Positions 22,099-30,869 of a stretch of 64,000 nucleotides of DNA are shown piece by piece; positions within the stretch are counted from its first letter, which is position 1; each line of letters begins with the position of its first letter. Both the position numbers and the translations under genes were made by a program. Origin of the DNA: Phycisphaerae bacterium. Its GTDB lineage: Bacteria > Planctomycetota > Phycisphaerae > UBA1845. A model generated the notes under the pieces. The model worked only from the letters and a program-made list of their open reading frames with translations, was not told the DNA's origin and did not search any database. Location: positions 1 through 64,000 of the forward strand of contig JAJDDV010000081.1 of NCBI GenBank assembly GCA_029260135.1, in the 5' to 3' direction.

Positions 22099-25000
22099 TC
22101 AGTCTGTCTTCACCGGCTTCTTACCCCAACCCCCACCGCCGGGTGTTTCAATGGTGAGTCGATCACCGGTGCGCGCCGTCAGTTGTGCGATGGAGGGTAG
22201 CTCCTCTTGTTGTTGAGCGCCGCGCCGCCGCAGGTGATTGCGTCCGGGCTTTCCAGCCTGACCTCCGTGCCGTCCGTAAGGTCTGGTCGTTCGCCGCTGG
22301 CTGAGCATGGACACTTCGAGCGTATCGAGGAACTCGATTTCGCGAATCACACCGCATCCGCCGGAGAAGGTTCCGGATCCACCCGACTGCTGCCGAATCG
22401 CGAAGCGGATCAGGCGGACGGGCACGCGCGATTCGAGGACCTCTGGATCGGTCAATCGCGTGTTGGTCATGTGCGTGTGAACGGCATCTGTACCGTGGAA
22501 CGAAGGGCCTGCACCGGATCCGCCGCAAATCGTCTCGTAGTAACCGAATTGATCGTTTCCCATCAGCAGATTGTTCATCGTGCCCTGGCTTGCTGCGACA
22601 GTACCAAGTGCTCCGAAGATAGCATCGACAATTCGCTGGGATGTCTCCACGTTGCCGCCGACCACGGCGGCACATAGCTCAGCGTCAGCGGCGGATGGTG
22701 GATTTAGGAAGCACTCGGGAAGCCGGAGTTCGATCGGTGCGAGGACGCCGGCGTTGAGTGGGATGTCTTCATCGATGAGGCAACGAAGGCAATAGAGTGT
22801 TGCGCTGGTCACGATGGCACGGTTGGCGTTGAGGTTACCTGCGAGCACGGGGCCGGTTCCTGCAAAGTCGAACGTAGCGCGATCACCCGCGATGGTGATC
22901 GCAAGACGAATGGGCGAGCCGTCGTCGAGCTGATCTTCGAACGGATAGGTGCCATCCGGTAGGTCGGCAAGTGCTTGGCGCATTTTTGATTCGGCGGCGG
23001 CCTGAAGATGGTTCATATAGCTGTGAACCACGTCGACGCCGTAACGGGCGATCATGGCGGTCAGCTCGCGCACGCCGGTTTGGTTGGCTGCGATCTGCGC
23101 GGCGACATCGGCGAGATTGTCGTCCGGCATTCGTGAGGGGTAGGGCGCCTCTATCAGAAGGCCTCTGAATCGCTCTTGTTGAGGTTTCCCCTCGGACATC
23201 CAAGGGAACGCGCGAATGAGCACGCCCTCTTCTGCCAGCGACGTAGAATCGGGCGGCATGGATCCCGGTCGCGTGCCACCGATCTCGGCGTGGTGGGCTC
23301 GGCTTGCGACGACAAAGAGAAGGCGCTCTCCGGATTCATCGTGAACGGGGGTCACGACCGTGATGTCGTTGAGGTGTGATCCACCGCGATAGGGGTCGTT
23401 GGTGATGTAGACATCGCCAGGTGCAAAGCCCGAGACATCCTGCATGAGCATTCTGACGCACTCGCTCATTCCGCCGAGATGGACAGGGATGTGCGGCGCG
23501 TTGACGACCAGGTCGCCGGTGGGTGTGAAGATGGCGCAGGAGAAGTCGAGTCGTTCCTTGACGTTCACGGAAAGGGCGGTCCGGCGCAGCGTGGTTCCCA
23601 TCTGCTCGGCGGCTGCGGCGAACTGGTTGGTGAAGAGCTCGAGCTGGACCGGGTCGGCGATGGTCGAAACCGTCTCGTGCGCCGGAAGCGCCTTCCGGTC
23701 GGTCATGAGGATGTCACCGCTTGCGGTCACGAAGGCTTCCCAGCCGGTCTCGACAACGATCGTGCTCGTATCCTCGATGACGACGGCGGGGCCGTCGATT
23801 CGGCGTCCGGGTGCGAGGTCGCCGCGGAGAACAATCGGAACGGAAACTCGACGACTGTCGGCGACCATTTTGGTGGTGCGCTCCGTGGCGACTGCCGCAG
23901 ATTTCTCCATCCTGCATTCACTTTCGGCGACTGTCGCATCAACATGGTCGGACCGAGCGGTCTGCTCGACGCGCACGACGCGGACCTCGATCGGGCGCCC
24001 GCCGTGGACGTAACCATAGAGTTGCCGATGCAGTTCCTCGAAGCGCTCTTGCGTTTGCTCGAAGGGCTGGGCGTCGACCGTGATGAAGGTCGACTGGTCT
24101 TTGTAGCAGAGGTCGATGGTTCGGGCTGGTGGACGCAAATGATCGGGATTCACTTTCTCTTCGCGCATGGACCGGCGCAGGTCGCCGGTGATGGCGTCGA
24201 AGACCGGCTCGAGTGTTTGGGGAGCCCGGGCGTCCAGCGGAACGTTGACGCTTTGTTGTCCGATTCGCTTGATGTCGGCCACGCCGATGCCCAGCGCACT
24301 GAGAACGCCCGCCAAGGGGCTACAGAGCACACGCGATATTCCTAGCGTGCGCGCTATGGCACAGGCGTGCTGCGCGCCCGCACCGCCGAAAGACGTCAGT
24401 GCATAGTCTCGAACGTCGATACCACGAGCAAGCGAGATGCGCTTGACGGCGGCTGCCATCTTGGCGTTGGCGATCTTGACAAACCCTTCGGCAAGTTCGA
24501 CGGGTCCGAAGGCGGTCGGGGTGTCGACCTCTTGGCTGCGTGCCTCGTTGATCCGTGCGCTCAGCGAAACGAGTTGTTTCTCGACGGCGGGGAGGTCGAG
24601 CGGGAATGGGAAGAACTCCGGGACGAGTCGGCCGAGATAGAGATTCATATCGGTGACGGTGAGCGGCCCGCCACGACCGTAAGAGGCGGGTCCGGGATCC
24701 GCACCGGCGCTGTGGGGACCGACGGTGAGTTTTTGGCCATCAAACCCGCAGATGCTGCCGCCGCCTGCGGCGACCGTCTCCACGCCGAGCATGGGTGTCA
24801 TGATTCTGACACCGTCTTTGACCGTTTCGTATGTGTATTGGAAGGGATGAGGCGGCGGATCGATGCGCGAAACGTCGGTGCTGGTGCCGCCCATGTCGAA
24901 GGCGATGGTCTTTTCGAGACCGGCTTGCTGCGCGACATGCGCGCAGCCGACCACGCCGCCTGCGGGACCGCTGAGGATCGTGTCCTTCCCCGCTACGGCG

Positions 25001-25989
25001 TTGGCGTCGATGAGGCCACCGTTACTCGTCATCAGGTGCAGCTTCGCTTCGGCCATGGAGCGGCGGAGTCGTGAGACGTAGTCGCGCAGGATGGGGGCCA
25101 GATAGGCATCCACGACGGTTGTGTCGGCGCGTGGAACGATGCGCTGTATGCGGCAGATGCGAGAGGACACGGACAGGTGCTCGAATCCTGCGTCGACGGC
25201 ACGGGCGGCGATGAGCTCTTCGTGCCGAGGGTTTACGTGCGCGTGAAGCAGGCAGATCGCCAGCGTTTCGATGCCCGCGTCTTTGAGTACCGCGAGTTGC
25301 TCGCTTACCGTATCGAGGTCGGGTGGGCGGAGCACGTCGCCCGTCGCGGAGATGCGTTCGTCGATCTCGATGACGGTTTCGGTCAGCTCCGCTCGTTTTC
25401 GAATGTCGAGCTTGAAGAGGTGTGGGCGATCCTGGTAGCCGATCTTCAGGATGTCGGCGAAACCTTTGGTCGTGACCAATGCGACGCGCGCGCCTTTGCG
25501 CTCGAGCAGCGCATTGGTCGCTCGGGTGGTTCCGAGGCGTACCTCGACGGGGCCGATCGGATCGGTCAACCGAAGGCGCATCAAGCGGCGGATGGCCAGG
25601 ATCGGTGCCTCTTCTCCGCTGCGGAGTTCGTACGCGAGACTCGCAGGTGATGACCAGGCGGACGGTGCGGTCGAAACGCCATCGACAAACGTTCGTGGAT
25701 CAGTGAATGAGAAGGTGCCGGTCGTACCATCAAACGCGGCGATGTTCGAGACCAGTGGTGGTGCGTCGGGTGAAGTTGCGATCGATAGTCGGTAGCCGGT
25801 CCAGAAGTCGTCGGGGTCACCGATGCGACGGCGATCGCGAACGGTCAGGGTTGTCGAGCCGGCCTCGGCTACGCCCCGGACGACGCCGGAACTGAGGAGC
25901 TTGTGTGTGATGATGGTGCCGTCGGGCGTTCGCGCTACGGTATCGGTGAAGGTGCCGCCGACGTCGATGAAGAACTTCCAGGTCCGCAT
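22099..25989 (-). CDS. 5-oxoprolinase, fused HyuA-HyuB type
   Basis: 1296 aa ATP-dependent hydantoinase/oxoprolinase that opens 5-oxoproline to glutamate. The HyuA half holds the N-terminal phosphate loop (FFIDVGGTFTDTV), a second ATP motif (FDMGGTSTDVSRI) and GGGSICGFDGQKLTVGPHSAGADPG, cut here to its core idea. The HyuB half starts near residue 785 (VQLELFTNQFAAAAEQMG) and includes VYITNDPYRGGSHLND. The total length fits the fused OPLAH type (about 1290 aa). AAGG lies just before the ATG at 25989. Stereospecificity is not visible. Six bases separate its stop from the next start. It would supply the second step after a D-glutamate cyclase. Confidence 0.9.
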   Translation of the reverse strand: MRTWKFFIDVGGTFTDTVARTPDGTIITHKLLSSGVVRGVAEAGSTTLTVRDRRRIGDPDDFWTGYRLSIATSPDAPPLVSNIAAFDGTTGTFSFTDPRTFVDGVSTAPSAWSSPASLAYELRSGEEAPILAIRRLMRLRLTDPIGPVEVRLGTTRATNALLERKGARVALVTTKGFADILKIGYQDRPHLFKLDIRKRAELTETVIEIDERISATGDVLRPPDLDTVSEQLAVLKDAGIETLAICLLHAHVNPRHEELIAARAVDAGFEHLSVSSRICRIQRIVPRADTTVVDAYLAPILRDYVSRLRRSMAEAKLHLMTSNGGLIDANAVAGKDTILSGPAGGVVGCAHVAQQAGLEKTIAFDMGGTSTDVSRIDPPPHPFQYTYETVKDGVRIMTPMLGVETVAAGGGSICGFDGQKLTVGPHSAGADPGPASYGRGGPLTVTDMNLYLGRLVPEFFPFPLDLPAVEKQLVSLSARINEARSQEVDTPTAFGPVELAEGFVKIANAKMAAAVKRISLARGIDVRDYALTSFGGAGAQHACAIARTLGISRVLCSPLAGVLSALGIGVADIKRIGQQSVNVPLDARAPQTLEPVFDAITGDLRRSMREEKVNPDHLRPPARTIDLCYKDQSTFITVDAQPFEQTQERFEELHRQLYGYVHGGRPIEVRVVRVEQTARSDHVDATVAESECRMEKSAAVATERTTKMVADSRRVSVPIVLRGDLAPGRRIDGPAVVIEDTSTIVVETGWEAFVTASGDILMTDRKALPAHETVSTIADPVQLELFTNQFAAAAEQMGTTLRRTALSVNVKERLDFSCAIFTPTGDLVVNAPHIPVHLGGMSECVRMLMQDVSGFAPGDVYITNDPYRGGSHLNDITVVTPVHDESGERLLFVVASRAHHAEIGGTRPGSMPPDSTSLAEEGVLIRAFPWMSEGKPQQERFRGLLIEAPYPSRMPDDNLADVAAQIAANQTGVRELTAMIARYGVDVVHSYMNHLQAAAESKMRQALADLPDGTYPFEDQLDDGSPIRLAITIAGDRATFDFAGTGPVLAGNLNANRAIVTSATLYCLRCLIDEDIPLNAGVLAPIELRLPECFLNPPSAADAELCAAVVGGNVETSQRIVDAIFGALGTVAASQGTMNNLLMGNDQFGYYETICGGSGAGPSFHGTDAVHTHMTNTRLTDPEVLESRVPVRLIRFAIRQQSGGSGTFSGGCGVIREIEFLDTLEVSMLSQRRTTRPYGRHGGQAGKPGRNHLRRRGAQQQEELPSIAQLTARTGDRLTIETPGGGGWGKKPVKTD

Positions 25990-26002
25990 TCGCCTTCAGA
26001 AT

Positions 26003-26032
26003 AGCGAATCGTGACAGGTCTCGCCATTCGCT
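26003..26032 (-). other. Intercistronic hairpin between secA and the 5-oxoprolinase gene
   Basis: AGCGAAT (26003-26009) pairs with ATTCGCT (26026-26032) around a 16-base loop. There is no T-tract, so it is not a convincing terminator. It may instead stabilise or separate the secA transcript from the downstream D-glutamate genes. Confidence 0.3.
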
Positions 26033-26041
26033 TTTCAGCGA

Positions 26042-29000
26042 CTACTGCTTGCCGTGACACTGCTTGAATTTCTTCCCGCTTCCACAAGGGCAGGGATCGT
26101 TTCGACCGACCTTGGGTGTCTCGCGTCGAATGGTCTCGACTTTTCCGTCGGTGTTCTGCGCACGCATGGCGGCTTCCTCGTCTCGGCTGACGGCGGTGAA
26201 ACCCGCGCCGGTGGCATCCGCGTGTGATGTCGAAAGCGTTCTCTGTGTGGGCGTCTGGGGTGTATCCGAGCGGGCGGCGATCTTCACTTTGAAGACCACA
26301 TCGGTCACGCGTTCGGCGATTCTGGCCCACATCTGCGCGAACAGGTCGCGCCCTTCGATGGCGAACTGGCTTTGGGGGTGGGTCTGATCGCCGCCGAGCG
26401 GGCGCTGCATGATGGCGTTCTTGAGGTGGTCCATCTCGAGCAGGTGGTCTTTCCAGGCCTGGTCGTAGAGTCGCAGGAGTATGAACTGCTCGAGGCGGGT
26501 GAGTTCATAGCGCAGCATCTCGCGCCCCTGCGCGAAGATGGCCTCCTTGAACTCGTCGTCTGAGGGTCCCGCTCCGATCGCATGGTCGAAGCGATCCTGG
26601 TTCCATGCCCGGCCAAAGCGCTGCTTCGCCCATTCGACGGCCTTGTCGCGGTCGTGCCCGACGACGTGCTCATCGACTTCTCGCCCGAGGCAATGGTCGA
26701 AGAACTCCTCGCTCAGTTTGATCAGGGATTCGCGAATCTCTTCAATCGGTCTGCCCTGCACCTGATCGATGTCCCAGCCTGCGTCGTACTTTTCGTTGGT
26801 CCACTCGACGAGGCGATGGACGGCGGCGGCTTGGTCGGTTCCTTCGCCGCCGAAGCTCCAGTCGAGGCACCACTCGACGGGAAAAGTGATTTCGCGGAGT
26901 CGATAGGCTGCTTGAACGCGCTCGTGGATGAGTTCGCCGACATCGTCTTTGCCGACCTCGATGAGTTCGTCGGCGTCGAGCTTGATGTTGAATTTGACGC
27001 GTGCCCACTCGGCCATCGCGCGCTGGGGATGATGGCGTTCGAGGAAGACGCGAATGCCACCGAGGTCGACGCTGTCGTAGTGGGTCTTGGCGGCCTCGCA
27101 GAGTACGTCCTCGATCTCCTGGGGGTCCATTTTTCGCATCTGGTTTTGCGTCATGGAGACGCGGTACACTTTGCGGGCCCACTGGAGCAGTCCACCGACG
27201 TCCCATTTGTTCGAGGGTTCCTCGGGATCGATGTATTCCCCGATCGACGTGCGAATCTGGTCGAGCGCTTCGTCCTTGGCTCTTCTGCGGATGCTGTCCT
27301 GGGCCGAGTCGAGGTCTTCGTCGTTGATGCTATCTTCGGCGATGACCAGATCGAGTTGGGTGCGGCACCATTCGACGATGCACGTACGGTGGTAGGTGCC
27401 GCTCAGGTAGAGATCGACGGCGGCGGCGACGGCGTTATCGATGGTTCCAAAGATCAGGCCTGGGAGGTCGCGTTCTTCGAGAATGCGCTGCCGTGCGGCG
27501 TAGAACTCCTTGCGCTGGAAGTCCATCGGCTCGTCCCACTCGAGCAGGTGTTTTCGGGTCGAGAAGTTGCGCTCTTCGACCTTTCGCTGCGCGCGCTCGA
27601 TGCCTTTGGTGAGGCGTTTGTCCTCGAGACTGCTCCCTTCGGTGAAGCCCAGGCGCTCCATCATTTTGAGCATCCAGTCGGGCATGAAGAGCTTGAGGAG
27701 ATCGTCCTGCAGCGAGAGTGAGAAACGGGAGGACCCCGGATCGCCTTGTCGTCCGGCTCGGCCGCGGAGCTGGTTGTCGATGCGGCGTGCCTCGTGGCGT
27801 TCGGTGCCGATGATGTGCAATCCGCAGGGAACGCTGAGCGGGCAGACGCGGCGCCCCAGCTCGGGGAATCGCGGATCGAGCTTTGGCTTGAAGCAGTGCG
27901 CACAGTTAGTCGCGGCGTCGTAGTCATCACATCGAATACAGCACTTGGTGATGCCCGTCGGATAGAGGGGGCTGGACTGGACACCTTCGGGCAATGACTC
28001 GGGCACGCGGCAGGTGGCGAAGACCACGCCTTCGCCGAGCTTGATGTCGGTACCGCGGCCGGCCATGTTCGTGGCGATCGTGACGTTTCCGAGCGGGGCC
28101 TTGTCGCGACCTTTTTCAGGAATGGAGCAGTATCCGGCTTTGGCCACGATTTCGGCTTCGCGTGCGTGGTTCTTGGCGTTGAGGACTTCGTGATCGATGC
28201 CGTACTTCCGGGTAAGGAGCTTGGAGAGTTTCTCCGAGTTTTCGACGCTGGTGGTTCCGACGAGAACGGGTCGACCGCGCGCCAGGTCCGCCATGGCTTC
28301 GTCATAGGTCTCGAGCATGAATCGGATGACGTTTCGATCGCCCAGCTCGGCGCTGTTGAACTGGCGTATCGCTTCATCGATCTTGCTCGTGTCTTCGCCC
28401 AGTTTCGTCTTGACCGGCTTGAGCGAAGCGAGGACATCGGCCAGGACGAACGGGTCGGCGGTTCGACCGCGGCGACGGACTTCGTGAATCTCTTCGACGA
28501 TGGCATCGTACTTCTGTTCGGCGTCGCGATACATCTTGTCGTTGTGGTCGAGGCGATTAACGGGGCGGTTGGTGGGGATCTCGATAACGTCGAGTTTGTA
28601 GATCTTGTCGAATTCGTTCGCCTCGGTCAGTGCGGTACCGGTCATGCCGGCGCGGAGGAGATAGAGCTTGATGAAGTTCTGGATCGTGATCGTCGCGAGC
28701 GTTTGCGTTTCCTCCTTGACTTGGACGCGCTCCTTCGCTTCGCAGGCCTGGTGAAGGCCATCCGACCACTGTCGACCGTGCATGAGGCGACCAGTGAACG
28801 GATCGACGATGATGATCTGTCCGTCCTGCACGACGTAATCCTTGTCGCGCTGGTAGACCTTGTGCGCGCGGAGGGCGTTCTCGATCAGGTGAGGCCACTC
28901 CATGTTGGATCCGCTGTAAAGACTTCCGAGATCGAGCAGTTCCTGGGCGATGGTCACGCCTTCATGCGTGAGGGCGGCCTGTTTTCGTTCGGTCTGCACG

Positions 29001-30304
29001 ATGAAGTACCGCCGGTACTGTTCGGACGGCGGAACCTTGAGGAACTCGTTCTCGAAAACCTGGATGGCCTCGACCTGGTCATCGGTGAGGAAGTCGGGGC
29101 CGAGCGTGGCGGCGCCGCGTGCATCGACGGCCTCGGACTCGCTAGGCGCCGCATCGACAGGTTCGACGCCCGGCTCGTCGCCGGCGGATGGGTCCTTCCG
29201 CTCGCGGAATCCGAGAATGTTCATGGCGTCGAGCAGCTTGGGGATGTTTCTCGCGTTTCCATCGAAGCGATCGACGGTGTTTCGGACCTTTCGATCCCAC
29301 ACCGCCTGCCGCCGCACCAAGTCTTCGGCAACGCTGTTGGCTCGCGGGTAGCGCGTCACGTCATCATCCGCCGGGCCGGAAATGATGAGCGGTGTGCGGG
29401 CTTCGTCGATCAGGATGGAGTCGACCTCGTCGACGATGACGTAATCGAGCCTCCCCTGGACCTGTTCGGCGAGGTGGGACTTCATGTTGTCGCGGAGGTA
29501 GTCGAAGCCGAATTCGCTATTGGTGCCGTAGGTGATGTCGCAACCATAGGCGTGGTGGCGAATCCCCTCTCGTCCGCCGGGATCGACCATGGCCTGGATG
29601 TATCCGACGGAGGCGCCGAGGAGCGCGAAGATCGGTTCGGCGAACTGTGCGTCGCGCTGAACGAGGTAGTCGTTGACGGTGATGATGTGGACCTTTCGGC
29701 CACAGAGGAAGTTCACGAACGCGGCGAGGTGGCAGACGATCGTCTTTCCCTCTCCGGTCTTCATCTCTGCGATCGTGCCCTCGAACAGGACGCGTCCGCC
29801 GATCAACTGGCAATCGAAGTGGCGGTGGTTTTGCGCCCGGCGCGACGCCTCGCGCAGTAGTGCAAACGCCTCGGGAAGGACGCCCTCGCGATCGAGGTCC
29901 TCGGTCATCTTGGCGTTTCGCTTGCGATACTCACCGCGATAATGCTCTTCGAGGCGTTGCGGCGGTTCGAGCCCGTACCACCATTCGTGAAGGGGGTTCG
30001 CGATGTCGGCGGCGTGCTGCTTGAGCGTTCCAGCGCGTTCGAGCAGATCGCGGCCGAGTTCGAGGTGGAGGTCGCGAAGCGTGGATTCGCGTTGTTCTTC
30101 CGGGAGATCCTCGATGGGCTGATCGGCGAGACGTCGCTGGAGGCGATCGTCGTAGTCCCCGCGAAGGTCCTGCTCCAGGTTGTTGACCGGTGCGACTTGG
30201 CGCCGATAGCCCTTGAGCAATCGGTCGTTACGTGTGCCGAATATCTTTCGCGGCAGCCCTTTGACACTCCGGTAGGCGCCGGAAGCAACTTCAATCACGG
30301 ACAT
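26042..30304 (-). CDS. secA: Preprotein translocase ATPase SecA, extended form with Cys-rich insert
   Basis: 1420 aa; typical SecA is 830-950. It drives proteins through SecYEG using ATP. Walker A is MKTGEGKT near residue 180, the DEAD-like motif is [14 protein letters not shown] near 295, motif VI is [13 protein letters not shown] near 850, and a SEC-C zinc tail ends the protein ([17 protein letters not shown]). Between [11 protein letters not shown] and [14 protein letters not shown], where E. coli SecA has a short linker, there is an insert with CIRC and CAHC (Cx2C-x8-Cx2C) and two more Cys residues (VCPLSVPCG). This looks like a second zinc site. Additional length lies in the N-terminal lead and the helical C-terminal half. 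Downstream genes on the same strand follow after 52 bases. Confidence 0.95.
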   Translation of the reverse strand: MSVIEVASGAYRSVKGLPRKIFGTRNDRLLKGYRRQVAPVNNLEQDLRGDYDDRLQRRLADQPIEDLPEEQRESTLRDLHLELGRDLLERAGTLKQHAADIANPLHEWWYGLEPPQRLEEHYRGEYRKRNAKMTEDLDREGVLPEAFALLREASRRAQNHRHFDCQLIGGRVLFEGTIAEMKTGEGKTIVCHLAAFVNFLCGRKVHIITVNDYLVQRDAQFAEPIFALLGASVGYIQAMVDPGGREGIRHHAYGCDITYGTNSEFGFDYLRDNMKSHLAEQVQGRLDYVIVDEVDSILIDEARTPLIISGPADDDVTRYPRANSVAEDLVRRQAVWDRKVRNTVDRFDGNARNIPKLLDAMNILGFRERKDPSAGDEPGVEPVDAAPSESEAVDARGAATLGPDFLTDDQVEAIQVFENEFLKVPPSEQYRRYFIVQTERKQAALTHEGVTIAQELLDLGSLYSGSNMEWPHLIENALRAHKVYQRDKDYVVQDGQIIIVDPFTGRLMHGRQWSDGLHQACEAKERVQVKEETQTLATITIQNFIKLYLLRAGMTGTALTEANEFDKIYKLDVIEIPTNRPVNRLDHNDKMYRDAEQKYDAIVEEIHEVRRRGRTADPFVLADVLASLKPVKTKLGEDTSKIDEAIRQFNSAELGDRNVIRFMLETYDEAMADLARGRPVLVGTTSVENSEKLSKLLTRKYGIDHEVLNAKNHAREAEIVAKAGYCSIPEKGRDKAPLGNVTIATNMAGRGTDIKLGEGVVFATCRVPESLPEGVQSSPLYPTGITKCCIRCDDYDAATNCAHCFKPKLDPRFPELGRRVCPLSVPCGLHIIGTERHEARRIDNQLRGRAGRQGDPGSSRFSLSLQDDLLKLFMPDWMLKMMERLGFTEGSSLEDKRLTKGIERAQRKVEERNFSTRKHLLEWDEPMDFQRKEFYAARQRILEERDLPGLIFGTIDNAVAAAVDLYLSGTYHRTCIVEWCRTQLDLVIAEDSINDEDLDSAQDSIRRRAKDEALDQIRTSIGEYIDPEEPSNKWDVGGLLQWARKVYRVSMTQNQMRKMDPQEIEDVLCEAAKTHYDSVDLGGIRVFLERHHPQRAMAEWARVKFNIKLDADELIEVGKDDVGELIHERVQAAYRLREITFPVEWCLDWSFGGEGTDQAAAVHRLVEWTNEKYDAGWDIDQVQGRPIEEIRESLIKLSEEFFDHCLGREVDEHVVGHDRDKAVEWAKQRFGRAWNQDRFDHAIGAGPSDDEFKEAIFAQGREMLRYELTRLEQFILLRLYDQAWKDHLLEMDHLKNAIMQRPLGGDQTHPQSQFAIEGRDLFAQMWARIAERVTDVVFKVKIAARSDTPQTPTQRTLSTSHADATGAGFTAVSRDEEAAMRAQNTDGKVETIRRETPKVGRNDPCPCGSGKKFKQCHGKQ

Positions 30305-30379
30305 GACAAGACCTCGGTGCGGTTTTCGTAGATCAACAGCTTTTTCGAAACGAACTCAGAGACGGAGCGAGCGGTACCG

Positions 30380-30715
30380 CTAGGGTCCGTACAGACCTCC
30401 GATGCGCACCACGGTAATCTCGGTCATGCGGTCGATCTTCGCTTGGGTGGCGAGTGTGGGGCAAGTTCGGACAGGAACGGTCGGTTCGCCATTCGCAAAG
30501 CAGGCGGCACGCAACGCAGCGGTCGAGGCGACATCGACAATGGGCGCCCATTGCGTGACATTGGATGCGGTGCGCCCGAGCCCGGCTTTGAGTTTCCCAG
30601 GATGTGTTCGCAGCCCCGTAACCGTCGGGAGCACAAGGGCGGCGAGCCCGAGCTGCGCGGCAAAGGCGGCGGCGCAAGCGCGCCCGAACGGACTGGCAAC
30701 GTTCTCAAGGTGCAT
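30380..30715 (-). CDS. Conserved hypothetical protein with hydrophobic N-terminus
   Basis: 111 aa from the ATG at 30715. The ORF track extends to 30787, but a TATAAT -10 box lies just seven bases ahead of 30715, so the extension cannot be transcribed from it. The N-terminus has a hydrophobic helix, AAAFAAQLGLAALVLPTVTG. The rest is polar with three Cys residues (ACFANGEP and TCPTL). It ends in VVRIGGLYGP. No family is recognised. It lies upstream of secA on the same strand, 75 bases away. Function unknown. Confidence 0.55.
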   Translation of the reverse strand: MHLENVASPFGRACAAAFAAQLGLAALVLPTVTGLRTHPGKLKAGLGRTASNVTQWAPIVDVASTAALRAACFANGEPTVPVRTCPTLATQAKIDRMTEITVVRIGGLYGP

Positions 30716-30722
30716 GCGAGGG

Positions 30723-30728
30723 ATTATA
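30723..30728 (-). promoter_or_regulatory. TATAAT -10 box abutting the start of the hypothetical gene
   Basis: Read on the minus strand, TATAAT ends seven bases before the ATG at 30715. Transcription would start at about the A of the ATG. No good -35 is seen, only weak CTTTCG-like sequence at the right distance. No Shine-Dalgarno is visible. Candidate leaderless promoter. Confidence 0.4.
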
Positions 30729-30869
30729 CAGACTGGCGGCCGCGACGAAAGTGGTGATGCCCACCCGGCGCAGGCGGGAACGGTCATGACCGTTTCCCAG
30801 CCCCGCGCAGCGGCGCCGCCGCAACGGACGGCGCCCCACTTTCCACCCCTGGTTGAGCGCTCCGGCAGG

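Noticed and set aside
21259-22200. 313-aa plus-strand ORF opposite the DUF4392-MurD fusion
   Set aside because: Antisense shadow; the minus-strand protein has clear family motifs.
28166-29860. 564-aa plus-strand ORF opposite secA
   Set aside because: Antisense shadow of the SecA frame in a GC-rich gene. No domain, and SecA motifs on the other strand are decisive. The same reasoning removes 26582-27721.
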